Source: CAG-273 sp963560005 | GTDB lineage: Bacteria > Bacillota > Clostridia > TANB77 > CAG-508 | Assembly (NCBI GenBank): GCA_963560005.1 | Contig: CAUWNG010000099.1 | Coordinates: 1-6,112, forward strand | Direction of reading: 5' to 3' | DNA: 6,112 nucleotides | Part shown: positions 1 to 5,206 of the stretch, in pieces | How the letters are laid out: the number at the start of each line of letters is the position of its first letter | How positions within the stretch are numbered: the first letter of the stretch is position 1 | Notes under the pieces: model-generated | What the model was told of the DNA's origin: nothing | Seen by the model: only the letters and a program-made list of their open reading frames with translations | Databases searched by the model: none | Position numbers and translations under genes: made by a program

Positions 1-124
1 TCTCTACTTTGTAATTTTCTAAAAATACATTTTCTATTTCTTCGTTTACTTTAATTTCTTCCAATATATCTTCAATTTTATGTAACTCATTAAATAATAT
101 TTTTGGTGGCTTTAATATACTCAT
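1..124 (-). CDS. Unidentified protein, N-terminal part only (runs off left edge)
   Basis: An open frame starts at ATG 124-122 and continues past the left edge, giving 41 residues that begin MSILKPPKILFNELHKIEDI. After residue 12 it is rich in Glu, Ile and Asn and is predicted helical. I do not recognise the family. The start is supported by a purine-rich ribosome binding site (AGGGGAG on the minus strand, about 138-144) and an extended -10 promoter at 165-173. The spacing between binding site and ATG, about 13 bases, is longer than usual, but no other start codon lies closer. It appears to be the first gene of its own transcript, because a terminator sits directly upstream of the promoter. 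Too little is visible to suggest a function. Confidence 0.6.
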   Translation of the reverse strand, partial: MSILKPPKILFNELHKIEDILEEIKVNEEIENVFLENYKVE

Positions 125-164
125 ATTATTTTTTTATCTCCCCTACAAATTAGTATCTGCTATT

Positions 165-173
165 ATAATATCA
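165..173 (-). promoter_or_regulatory. Extended -10 promoter for the left-edge gene
   Basis: On the minus strand the sequence reads TGATATTATAATAG, with the TG at 173-172 and the hexamer TATTAT at 170-165 (an overlapping TATAAT lies at 167-162). No good -35 hexamer is seen at 16-18 bases, as is common for extended -10 promoters. The expected transcript start is near 158, giving a leader of about 34 bases containing the ribosome binding site. The same core recurs at 2083-2091, 5189-5197 and, with one change, 1099-1107. Confidence 0.65.
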
Positions 174-183
174 TAAAAAGAAA

Positions 184-214
184 AATTACTCTATACTTTT
201 AGTATAAAGTAATT
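184..214 (-). terminator. Rho-independent terminator after the Ham1/RhuM-remnant operon
   Basis: Arms at 184-197 and 201-214 form a 14-pair stem with a 3-base loop. The one imperfect pair (191 with 207) is a G-U wobble in the minus-strand transcript but an A-C mismatch on the plus strand, so the structure favours minus-strand RNA. It is followed by the U-rich tract TTTCTTTTT. It lies about 27 bases past the stop of the RhuM remnant at 241. The U tract leads straight into the extended -10 promoter of the next gene. Confidence 0.8.
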
Positions 215-240
215 CAAAACTTTCAATTTGTAATTTTATA

Positions 241-417
241 CTAGTTTAGATACTTTTTCTTCGCATTTAGTTGGTGTAATGTTTTAGTTGCCCATATTCT
301 AAAGTCAGTATTTTGTGTTAGCCAAAAATCTTCTTCGTTGTATAAAACTTCTACTGATATATTCTCATTATTTTGACTTTGATATATGATTAAATCTTTT
401 AAATCTTCTAATTGCAT
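241..417 (-). pseudogene. RhuM-family virulence-protein remnant, internally deleted (58 codons)
   Basis: This 58-residue frame is too short to be an intact RhuM protein, which is usually some 300 residues. Residues 21-35 (SVEVLYNEEDFWLTQ) match the start of RhuM proteins, where the family continues into a winged-helix DNA-binding part. The next residues, 37-48 (TDFRIWATKTLH), match a motif that lies well downstream in the same family, the 'FRIWAT' segment. The part between is missing and the frame ends soon after, at TAG 241. It therefore looks like a gene with an in-frame internal deletion plus loss of the C-terminus. ATG 417 lies 12 bases after the Ham1-like stop, with a weak purine stretch (GAAGTAG) before it, so it is probably co-transcribed. 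RhuM genes are common on pathogenicity islands and mobile DNA. The family call is from memory of motifs. A translated small protein is possible but less likely. Confidence 0.65.
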
Positions 418-429
418 TATTTACTACTT

Positions 430-1029
430 CTATTTTATATTGTTTATTATAAACTCAATAACATCATCTTCTCTATAATTCTCTTTATTCTTATTTCTAT
501 CTTCTTCCGTTAAATTTACAAAGTATTTATTACATTCAGGCATAATTGACATCGAATCTAATGGATAACCGGGATTTCTTTTTTCACATGGCTTGTCTAC
601 AAAATAGAAATGGCTTTTACTCCAGCTATATTCTTTTGTTTCTTTTCCATTATATATTACCATTCCATATACCCATCTAGCTTTTAGTTTCCCACCATAT
701 TCAGTAACTAAATTACAATAATATTCAATCATTTCATCATCATTTAATTCTTTTCCATTTACTCTTCTTACATGAGTTCCTGGTTGTTTTTCTTTTGGTA
801 ACTCTTCTATATATAAATTATTATCCATTCCTATAGTTGTAATTTTTGTTTCATCATAATATGCTTTTGCTTTTATATAAGCATTTTCTATAGCATTTTT
901 GCCTGTTTCTTCTGGCTTTAGATTTATTCCTAAATCTTTAATAGTTAATACTTCTATATTTTTTTCTTTTAGTTTTTCTGCATATTTATTAATTTTTGCT
1001 GGATTTGTTGTTGCAAATAATACTTTCAT
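430..1029 (-). CDS. Ham1/RdgB-like non-canonical purine NTP pyrophosphatase, divergent subfamily
   Basis: This 199-residue cytosolic protein resembles the Ham1/RdgB/ITPase family, which hydrolyses ITP, dITP and XTP to monophosphates and keeps deaminated bases out of nucleic acids. Residues 5-12 (FATTNPAK) fit the nucleotide-binding T-x-N-x-x-K motif. Residues 40-54 (EETGKNAIENAYIKA) match the family's EETG...NA.IKA block. Length is typical. It is divergent: the usual ADDSGL is GMDNNL (67-72), keeping one Asp; GFGYDP appears as GYPLDS (154-159); and no SHR motif is evident near the C-terminus. It may therefore act on a different nucleotide. The start is ATG 1029, not the in-frame GTG at 1053, because a perfect AAGGAGG (1039-1045) lies 9 bases before 1029. 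It is first in its operon behind the promoter at 1099-1127, with the RhuM remnant following. Confidence 0.8.
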   Translation of the reverse strand: MKVLFATTNPAKINKYAEKLKEKNIEVLTIKDLGINLKPEETGKNAIENAYIKAKAYYDETKITTIGMDNNLYIEELPKEKQPGTHVRRVNGKELNDDEMIEYYCNLVTEYGGKLKARWVYGMVIYNGKETKEYSWSKSHFYFVDKPCEKRNPGYPLDSMSIMPECNKYFVNLTEEDRNKNKENYREDDVIEFIINNIK

Positions 1030-1038
1030 TAATTTAAA

Positions 1039-1045
1039 CCTCCTT
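1039..1045 (-). promoter_or_regulatory. Ribosome binding site that fixes the Ham1-like start at 1029
   Basis: The minus strand reads AAGGAGG at 1045-1039, nine bases before ATG 1029-1027. An upstream in-frame codon at 1053 would place this binding site inside the gene and would add eight residues not expected before the conserved beta strand MKVLFATTN. Confidence 0.85.
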
Positions 1046-1056
1046 AAAACCATTTC

Positions 1057-1079
1057 TACTCCATAGCCATAAAGGAGTA
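1057..1079 (-). other. Short hairpin in the Ham1-like leader
   Basis: TACTCC (1057-1062) and GGAGTA (1074-1079) are perfectly complementary and enclose an 11-base loop. The hairpin lies between the expected transcript start (about 1092) and the ribosome binding site (1039-1045). Both arms carry bases resembling or complementary to a Shine-Dalgarno sequence. The stem is only six pairs, so a regulatory role is uncertain. Confidence 0.35.
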
Positions 1080-1098
1080 ATTATTTTATCTAGTTATT

Positions 1099-1127
1099 AT
1101 AATAGCATAAAAACTAATACTTATCAA
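1099..1127 (-). promoter_or_regulatory. Sigma-A-type promoter for the Ham1-like gene
   Basis: On the minus strand a -35 hexamer TTGATA (1127-1122; consensus TTGACA) is followed by exactly 17 bases and then the -10 hexamer TATTAT (1104-1099), preceded by TG one base upstream (extended -10, TATGCTATTAT). This is the best promoter in the window. The expected start is about 1092, leaving a leader of about 60 bases. Confidence 0.8.
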
Positions 1128-1184
1128 TAAAATCGAAACACATTTTTTTTATTTTAAAATACAATATTTGAATTAATTTAAAAT

Positions 1185-1550
1185 TTAAGTTACATATTTT
1201 CTATGAGAATTTTTTAAATTGTTTTGATTTACCATTGCATATTTTTCTAACCAAGCAAAGAAACTTGATAATGTTCTTCTTATATTATCAATTGTAACCA
1301 TACCAGCACTTGAATTGTTTTTATAATTTGATAAATAATTTCTTAATGTTTCTGTTGTAATTTCATTTATTGGAAGATTTATTTTATCTAGCATTTTAGT
1401 TATATTATCTTTATAATATTTTAAAGTTCTAAGTGAATAGCCTTCAATTTCTTTTGATGATATAAATTTATTTAATATTTCTTCATTGTTCTTTTGTATT
1501 TTTTGTTTTTGGTTTTGTTCTAAATATAAAACTCTACCTATATTATACAA
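1185..1550 (-). pseudogene. Tyrosine recombinase/integrase remnant (N-terminal SAM-like domain only)
   Basis: The 121-codon frame carries the core-binding (SAM-like) N-terminal domain of phage-type/XerC-XerD tyrosine recombinases. Residues 20-102 contain the typical run of helices, with LRTLKYYKDNITKML at 40-54, ITTETLRNYLS at 64-74 and VTIDNIRRTLSSFFAWL at 85-101. The catalytic domain with the R...HxxR...Y residues is entirely absent; the frame drifts after residue 102 and stops at 1185, against roughly 300 residues for the family. The 5' end is also poor: the first usable codon is TTG at 1550 with no ribosome binding site, and the first ATG is around residue 53, inside the domain. It is therefore probably a decayed gene, evidence of past integration here. 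A small DNA-binding protein is a less likely alternative. Confidence 0.8.
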
Positions 1551-1570
1551 TATTTAATTAACATAATAGA

Positions 1571-1597
1571 AGATGAGTATACTTTATATACCCATCT
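1571..1597 (-). terminator. Hairpin, possible weak terminator after the 78-residue gene
   Basis: Arms at 1571-1581 and 1587-1597 pair over 11 positions. The one imperfect pair (1576 with 1592) is a U-G wobble only in the minus-strand transcript, which suggests that strand is the functional one. The tract that follows (TCTATTATGTT) is only moderately U-rich, so termination strength is doubtful. It lies between the 78-residue gene and the recombinase remnant. Confidence 0.45.
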
Positions 1598-1628
1598 CAA
1601 AAGTTTATTTTTTTATATCTGATAAATT

Positions 1629-1656
1629 TTGCAAGGTGTAAATATACACCTTGCAA
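1629..1656. repeat. Perfect 12-bp hairpin downstream of the 78-residue gene
   Basis: TTGCAAGGTGTA (1629-1640) and its exact reverse complement (1645-1656) flank the loop AATA. It lies 32 bases beyond the stop of the 78-residue gene and is the most GC-rich stem in this region. On the minus strand it is followed by AATTTATCAG, and on the plus strand by CGAAAATG, so neither side has a proper U tract. It may act as a terminator or as an RNA-stabilising 3' structure. Confidence 0.55.
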
Positions 1657-1663
1657 CGAAAAT

Positions 1664-1988
1664 GAAATTGCATATTAGTATTTACAAGTTAATTAGCTGT
1701 TTTAAAATCTTCATCTTTTACCTTTTCAAGATCCTTTTTAAGTTTACCCAATAGGTATTCCAATTGTGTTAATTCATCTTGTATTTGATTTACTGTAAAA
1801 TGTTCAAACTGGCTTATTCTAAAGTCAAACTGTATTTGAGACAATTTTTTCATTTCTTTTAAATTACTTTCCATTTGTTTCATTTTTTCAGTGGCTGTTT
1901 TGTATGTGTCAAATGTTCTTTTCATTACATATGCCCCTTTCTCGTATTTTTTGACTTGTAATTATTTTTGCAGTTGATATGCAATTTC
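1664..1988. repeat. 12-bp inverted repeat flanking the 78-residue gene
   Basis: GAAATTGCATAT at 1664-1675 recurs as its exact reverse complement at 1977-1988, one copy on each side of the gene at 1689-1925. On the inner side each copy is followed by TTACAAGT (1682-1689, and as the complement at 1954-1961), though at different distances (6 and 15 bases). No target-site duplication or transposase is visible. It could be the ends of a tiny mobile unit, a leader-to-tail RNA pairing, or chance in AT-rich DNA. Confidence 0.35.
1689..1925 (-). CDS. Small predicted coiled-coil protein, unknown function (78 aa)
   Basis: I do not recognise this family. The protein is highly charged and predicted almost wholly alpha-helical, with two likely coiled-coil stretches at about residues 8-33 (TYKTATEKMKQMESNLKEMK and on) and 46-75 (NQIQDELTQLEYLLGKLKKD and on), linked by a segment with four phenylalanines (33-43). 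It has no signal peptide, membrane segment or cysteine. The start at ATG 1925 is well supported by AAAGGGG (1934-1940) eight bases upstream. It appears to be a single-gene transcript: an extended -10 promoter lies at 2083-2091, giving a leader of about 150 bases, and hairpins follow at 1629-1656 and 1571-1597. A 12-bp inverted repeat flanks it, and the next gene downstream is a recombinase remnant, so it may be mobile-element cargo. That is an inference. Confidence 0.7.
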   Translation of the reverse strand: MKRTFDTYKTATEKMKQMESNLKEMKKLSQIQFDFRISQFEHFTVNQIQDELTQLEYLLGKLKKDLEKVKDEDFKTAN

Positions 1989-2082
1989 TATCTTCAAAAC
2001 ATTTTGATATTGATATTATATTACATAAGTCATTATAATTCAAGTTCTCACTATTTCCCAAGACAACTTACTATCTGTTATT

Positions 2083-2091
2083 ATAATATCA
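2083..2091 (-). promoter_or_regulatory. Extended -10 promoter for the 78-residue gene
   Basis: The minus strand reads TATTTTATGATATTATAATA, with TG at 2091-2090 and TATTAT at 2088-2083. The hexamer at 17-base spacing (TTAAAT, 2111-2106) is a weak -35 and overlaps the stop codon of the glycosyltransferase gene. The expected start is near 2076, leaving a leader of about 150 bases (2076-1926) in which I see no further gene and only short inverted repeats. Confidence 0.6.
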
Positions 2092-2103
2092 TAAAATATA
2101 AGT

Positions 2104-3859
2104 CTATTTAATATAATATACATCACACATATTTAATCTTTTTAAATATGTTACATTAGATAAATTCATAGAGTTCTTTACTATTTCTACTATTTTTTCA
2201 TTATCTTGCCAATCATTGATAAATATTAATATTCCATTAGAAATATCTTTATTTTCCATTATATCTTTTATATTTTCTTGCGTACATTCAATATCCTTTG
2301 CAATATATGATTCTTCAATATTTGTAAATAATAGTATATCATCTAAAAATCTATTATTGTTAGAATTAAATAAATATAGTGCAGGAATACTTTGTAATTC
2401 TTTTGTTACTTTTTTCATAATATCTTGCTTATTAGAATATAACACTTCTGGTTCTACTTTAAAATCTTTTATATAAAGCAATACATTATCAAGTGGTATT
2501 CCTTCAATTTGTGGAATTAATTCTATTGGTATATTACATTTATTTTTTAAATTTTCTATTAACTCTGTTTTGCTTGAATATGAACTTTCTTGTTCATTTC
2601 TAAAGTCTTTTCCTATAATTAAATCTATAATTTCATTTGATATAAATGTCATTATAAACATTGCTAGGAAAATAAATATCATTATTCTATTTATAGTTTT
2701 TTCTTTAAATATATTTTGCAAAATTTCATAAATAAAATTCAACACAAGAATAAATATCATTGGAGCTACTGCTACAATATATCTTAACTCTATATATGGA
2801 GAACATATTGATACAATAATAAAGTAAAACAAAGTTGGTATTGCTATATATTTTACATATTGATTCTTTTCTTCCATTATTTTTTTATGCCTTATCATTT
2901 TGTATATACATACACTTACAATTCCTAATATCAATACAATTAGAAAATTATTGAATACATATACATTTGTTATAAATAGGTATAATAAAATATTAACAAA
3001 GTATTGACTTATATTACTTAAATGATTTAATACTCCTTGCCCTCTGTATCCAAAAAATATATGACTAATTGAGTATGGAAATATGATTAAAGAACAGCCC
3101 CCTGCTATTACCATTGCTAATACATATTTAATTAATTGTTTGTATTTTTTCTCTTTTATGTACTTTATAACAAACATTATAAACAATGCTATCAGATAGA
3201 ATAAATAATAATAATGTGTTAAAGAACCAATTAATGCTGATAGACTTATTCCTATTAAAATCATATTACTTTTGTTTTCTTTTCCTAGTAATTTCAAATG
3301 TAAATATGTTGTTATAACTACATTTAATGTAGATAAAGCATACATCCTTATAAAAATTGCACTTGTTACTGCTGATAGCATAATACTTGATATAAATGCT
3401 AAAACTACAGATTTTTCCTTATATCTTTCTTTTCCTTTCAAAAGTTTACTAATGATTAAATACATAAATATTGTAATAAATATATAAATAATTATATTAA
3501 TCGCAATTCCTATCCATTTAGAATACCCATCAATATTAAATCCCATTGCTATTCTTAATATCAAATAGTAAAGTGGTGGATGATTATCGTTTTTTTGGTT
3601 TTCAATAATTTGTGAAAACATAAATTTTTCATTGTCATTTACTTTTAAATAATCTTGATAATATTCTTTATCATGCCATACATTATAAAAATCATTATTA
3701 TTCTGTATTTCGGTTTTATTATAACTTGCCAAACCGAAGTGAATATGCTTCATCAATATGAATATAGGATTTATGATAACCTGCAATTATAAATATAATT
3801 GTTTGCATTACAATACATATTGTTATCATCATAATTATTTTTTTATTATTTTTTTGCAT
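2104..3859 (-). pseudogene. GT-C membrane glycosyltransferase (family 39-like), single-base frameshift near the N-terminus
   Basis: The full gene begins at ATG 3859, eight bases after AAGGGGG (3868-3874). Its first frame reads one membrane helix (residues 6-27) and then HIDEAYSL (34-41), the acidic Asp-Glu motif expected in the first extracytoplasmic loop of GT-C enzymes. It then runs into a stop at 3719. Skipping one base (the G on the plus strand at 3736) joins HIDEAYSL to GLASYNKTE and gives a 584-residue protein. The remaining 560-codon frame (2104-3786) holds HPPLYYLIL (restored residues 93-101), IRMYAL (170-175), ELRYI (357-361), about ten more membrane helices and a soluble C-terminal part of about 170 residues. 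Such enzymes transfer sugars from lipid-linked donors to proteins or envelope polymers at the outer face of the membrane. The break may be a real mutation or a sequencing or assembly error. No promoter is visible between the hairpin at 3897-3926 and the start. Confidence 0.85.
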
Positions 3860-3867
3860 ACTTTTTT

Positions 3868-3874
3868 CCCCCTT
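3868..3874 (-). promoter_or_regulatory. Ribosome binding site marking the true glycosyltransferase start
   Basis: AAGGGGG on the minus strand lies eight bases before ATG 3859-3857. The downstream 560-codon frame, by contrast, opens at an ATG near 3786 with no recognisable binding site and a first 17 residues unlike the family. This is strong support for translation starting at 3859 in the other frame. Confidence 0.8.
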
Positions 3875-3896
3875 ATTTGATAGAGAAAAAAGTACA

Positions 3897-3926
3897 AAAA
3901 AAGTTACAAAAAAATGTAACTTTTTT
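3897..3926 (-). terminator. Rho-independent terminator after the anti-sigma gene
   Basis: Arms at 3897-3907 and 3916-3926 (AAAAAAGTTAC and its exact complement) form an 11-pair stem with an 8-base loop, eight bases past the anti-sigma stop. The minus-strand 3' arm is itself U-rich (AACTTTTTTTGTACTTTTTT). With a weak A-U stem base and a glycosyltransferase start only about 38 bases later, it may terminate partially. The A-rich arm on the other side would also give a U tract on the plus strand. Confidence 0.65.
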
Positions 3927-3933
3927 AAATTTT

Positions 3934-4677
3934 TTAAAATTCTATTATTTTAGCATTATAACCTTTTTTCAAATTATTGATTAGTTTTTCTTTGGTTTTC
4001 CCTATATATACATTTTCATTTGTATATAATTTCCCATTTTCTACTTTTACATTTTTTACTGAATTCTCCCAATTCTCTCTATAATAATTATATACTTGCT
4101 GTACTTCATCTTCTTTATATCCACTTATAATTTGTCTTGCACTAACACATATATCTTTTTCATTAAAAGTCAATATAATACTATGTTCTACTGTTTCTTT
4201 ATTTGCACCATTTAGCATTTCATTTTCCTTCAGTCCTGCTTTATAGCCAGTATATTCAGCTAAAATATGAGTATAATTTATTCCTTGCTTTATATTTCCT
4301 GTCTTAAAATTATATAAAATCCATTTACCATCTTCATCTTGTATAAATCTATATGTATTCCAAAGATCTATACCTACTACAAATATTATACAAGTAATAA
4401 TAATACTAATAATTACTTTAAATACTATCTTCCTTTTAATATTTTTGATGCACTTAATTTCTTTTTCTCTGGTTTCTGTACTGTTTTCTTCATTTGATTC
4501 TTCTAAATCAAATGCTCCATCTTTCCTCATTGTCTTTAAAATTTTTGAACATTTTTCGCATTTTTTTATGTGATCTTCTATTTCTTTTTTAGTATCGCTA
4601 CTTACTAAATCTTCTACATATAATGGTAGTAAATCTTCTATCATACTACAATATCTATTATTTGCTATCTCTTTCAT
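3934..4677 (-). CDS. Zinc-finger membrane anti-sigma factor
   Basis: This 247-residue protein has the layout of zf-HC2 (ZAS) anti-sigma factors. Cys10 plus the H36-x3-C40-x2-C43 motif forms the N-terminal zinc-binding anti-sigma domain (about residues 5-50), which would hold the partner sigma factor in the cytoplasm. A charged linker (55-82) leads to one membrane helix (about 84-103). The external part (about 108-247) has no domain I recognise and is the likely sensor. No protease site can be read from sequence alone. The gene starts at ATG 4677 with AAGGAGG (4683-4689) five bases upstream, inside the sigma gene, and overlaps its 3' end by 20 bases. This suggests translational coupling and a fixed sigma/anti-sigma ratio. 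The signal sensed is unknown. Confidence 0.88.
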   Translation of the reverse strand: MKEIANNRYCSMIEDLLPLYVEDLVSSDTKKEIEDHIKKCEKCSKILKTMRKDGAFDLEESNEENSTETREKEIKCIKNIKRKIVFKVIISIIITCIIFVVGIDLWNTYRFIQDEDGKWILYNFKTGNIKQGINYTHILAEYTGYKAGLKENEMLNGANKETVEHSIILTFNEKDICVSARQIISGYKEDEVQQVYNYYRENWENSVKNVKVENGKLYTNENVYIGKTKEKLINNLKKGYNAKIIEF

Positions 4678-5152
4678 TTTGTCCTCCTTCTATATATTTG
4701 GCTAATTCTTTTTTTCCTCTATGGAAAACTACTTTTGCCCAAGTTTCTTTTTTTTCAATAACTTCTGATATTTCTTTAAAAGAAAGTCCCAGTAATCTTA
4801 AATAGATTACATTTCGCTCATTTGCTGTTAATTTTTGTAGTCCTTTATATAATTCTATTCTATCTTGATTAAAGATATAGGTATCTTCAATAGATGTAAT
4901 CGGTATATCTGTTCTATTTTCGATATCTTCATAAATATTATTTTTAGAATATTTATAATATAAATGTTTTGCAATAATACATAACCAAGTAATAATTTCA
5001 CAATTTCCTTTAAACTTGTTAATCTCTTTTATTGCAATACAAAATGTTTCTTGGGTTAATTCTTCTGCTACAGTAGGATTATGAGATAAACTTATTAGAT
5101 ATTTATAGACATTTTTATAATACTTATTACAAATATCTTCAATATCGTACAT
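4658..5152 (-). CDS. ECF-type RNA polymerase sigma factor
   Basis: This 164-residue protein has the compact two-domain form of extracytoplasmic-function sigma factors. Region 2 spans about residues 8-72 and includes AEELTQETFCIAI (29-41) and ITWLCIIAKHLYYKY (54-68), the -10 recognition part. Region 4 spans about 100-153, with LTANERNVIYLRLLGLSFKE (108-127) and a helix-turn-helix near 124-148 for the -35 element. Region 3 is absent, as expected for ECF factors. ATG 5152 follows AAAGGA (5161-5166) by eight bases. The gene is first in the operon behind a housekeeping-type extended -10 promoter (5189-5197) and is followed, with a 20-base overlap, by its membrane anti-sigma factor. I see no clear ECF-style autoregulatory promoter upstream. 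Its target genes cannot be read here, although the downstream glycosyltransferase suggests an envelope role. Confidence 0.92.
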   Translation of the reverse strand: MYDIEDICNKYYKNVYKYLISLSHNPTVAEELTQETFCIAIKEINKFKGNCEIITWLCIIAKHLYYKYSKNNIYEDIENRTDIPITSIEDTYIFNQDRIELYKGLQKLTANERNVIYLRLLGLSFKEISEVIEKKETWAKVVFHRGKKELAKYIEGGQNERDSK

Positions 5153-5188
5153 AATCTGTTTCCTTTCGTTTCAATTCTTTCTTTTGAT

Positions 5189-5197
5189 ATAATATCA
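5189..5197 (-). promoter_or_regulatory. Extended -10 promoter for the sigma/anti-sigma operon
   Basis: The minus strand reads TTTTTATGATATTATATC, with TG at 5197-5196 and TATTAT at 5194-5189. There is no good -35 at 17 bases. The expected start is about 5182, giving a leader of about 30 bases containing AAAGGA. The element begins directly at the end of the U tract of the preceding terminator and is nearly identical to the arrangement at 164-200. Confidence 0.65.
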
Positions 5198-5206
5198 TAA
5201 AAACTA

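Noticed and set aside
241..1029. Ham1-like gene plus RhuM remnant as a toxin-antitoxin or defence pair
   Set aside because: Two co-directional genes 12 bases apart invite this idea, but the second is a deleted fragment of a known family and the first looks like a housekeeping-type nucleotide hydrolase. Nothing visible supports a paired function.
1030..1053. Longer N-terminus for the Ham1-like protein, from a codon at 1053
   Set aside because: The added residues would span the AAGGAGG site that serves ATG 1029, and the family begins at the first beta strand, MKVLFATTN.
1535..1550. TATAAT at the start of the recombinase remnant as its promoter
   Set aside because: The hexamer coincides with codons 1-3 of the frame (TTGTATAAT), no -35 is in place, and a transcript starting there would lack a start codon and ribosome binding site for this frame.
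2216..2476. Plus-strand open frame of 86 codons inside the glycosyltransferase
   Set aside because: It is a shadow of the minus-strand gene, with composition set by the complementary codons and no ribosome binding site. The other plus-strand frames at 3272-3487, 4623-4805 and 5509-5859 are rejected for the same reason.
3736..3736. Programmed ribosomal frameshifting as the explanation for the glycosyltransferase break
   Set aside because: No slippery heptamer, upstream Shine-Dalgarno-like stimulator at the right distance, or downstream hairpin stands out at the junction, so mutation or sequencing error is simpler.
5162..5175. TTGAAACG on the minus strand, resembling an ECF -35 element, ahead of the sigma gene
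   Set aside because: It lies only about 15-20 bases from the ATG, so a -10 element and start site would fall inside or past the start codon. It overlaps the ribosome binding site region instead.
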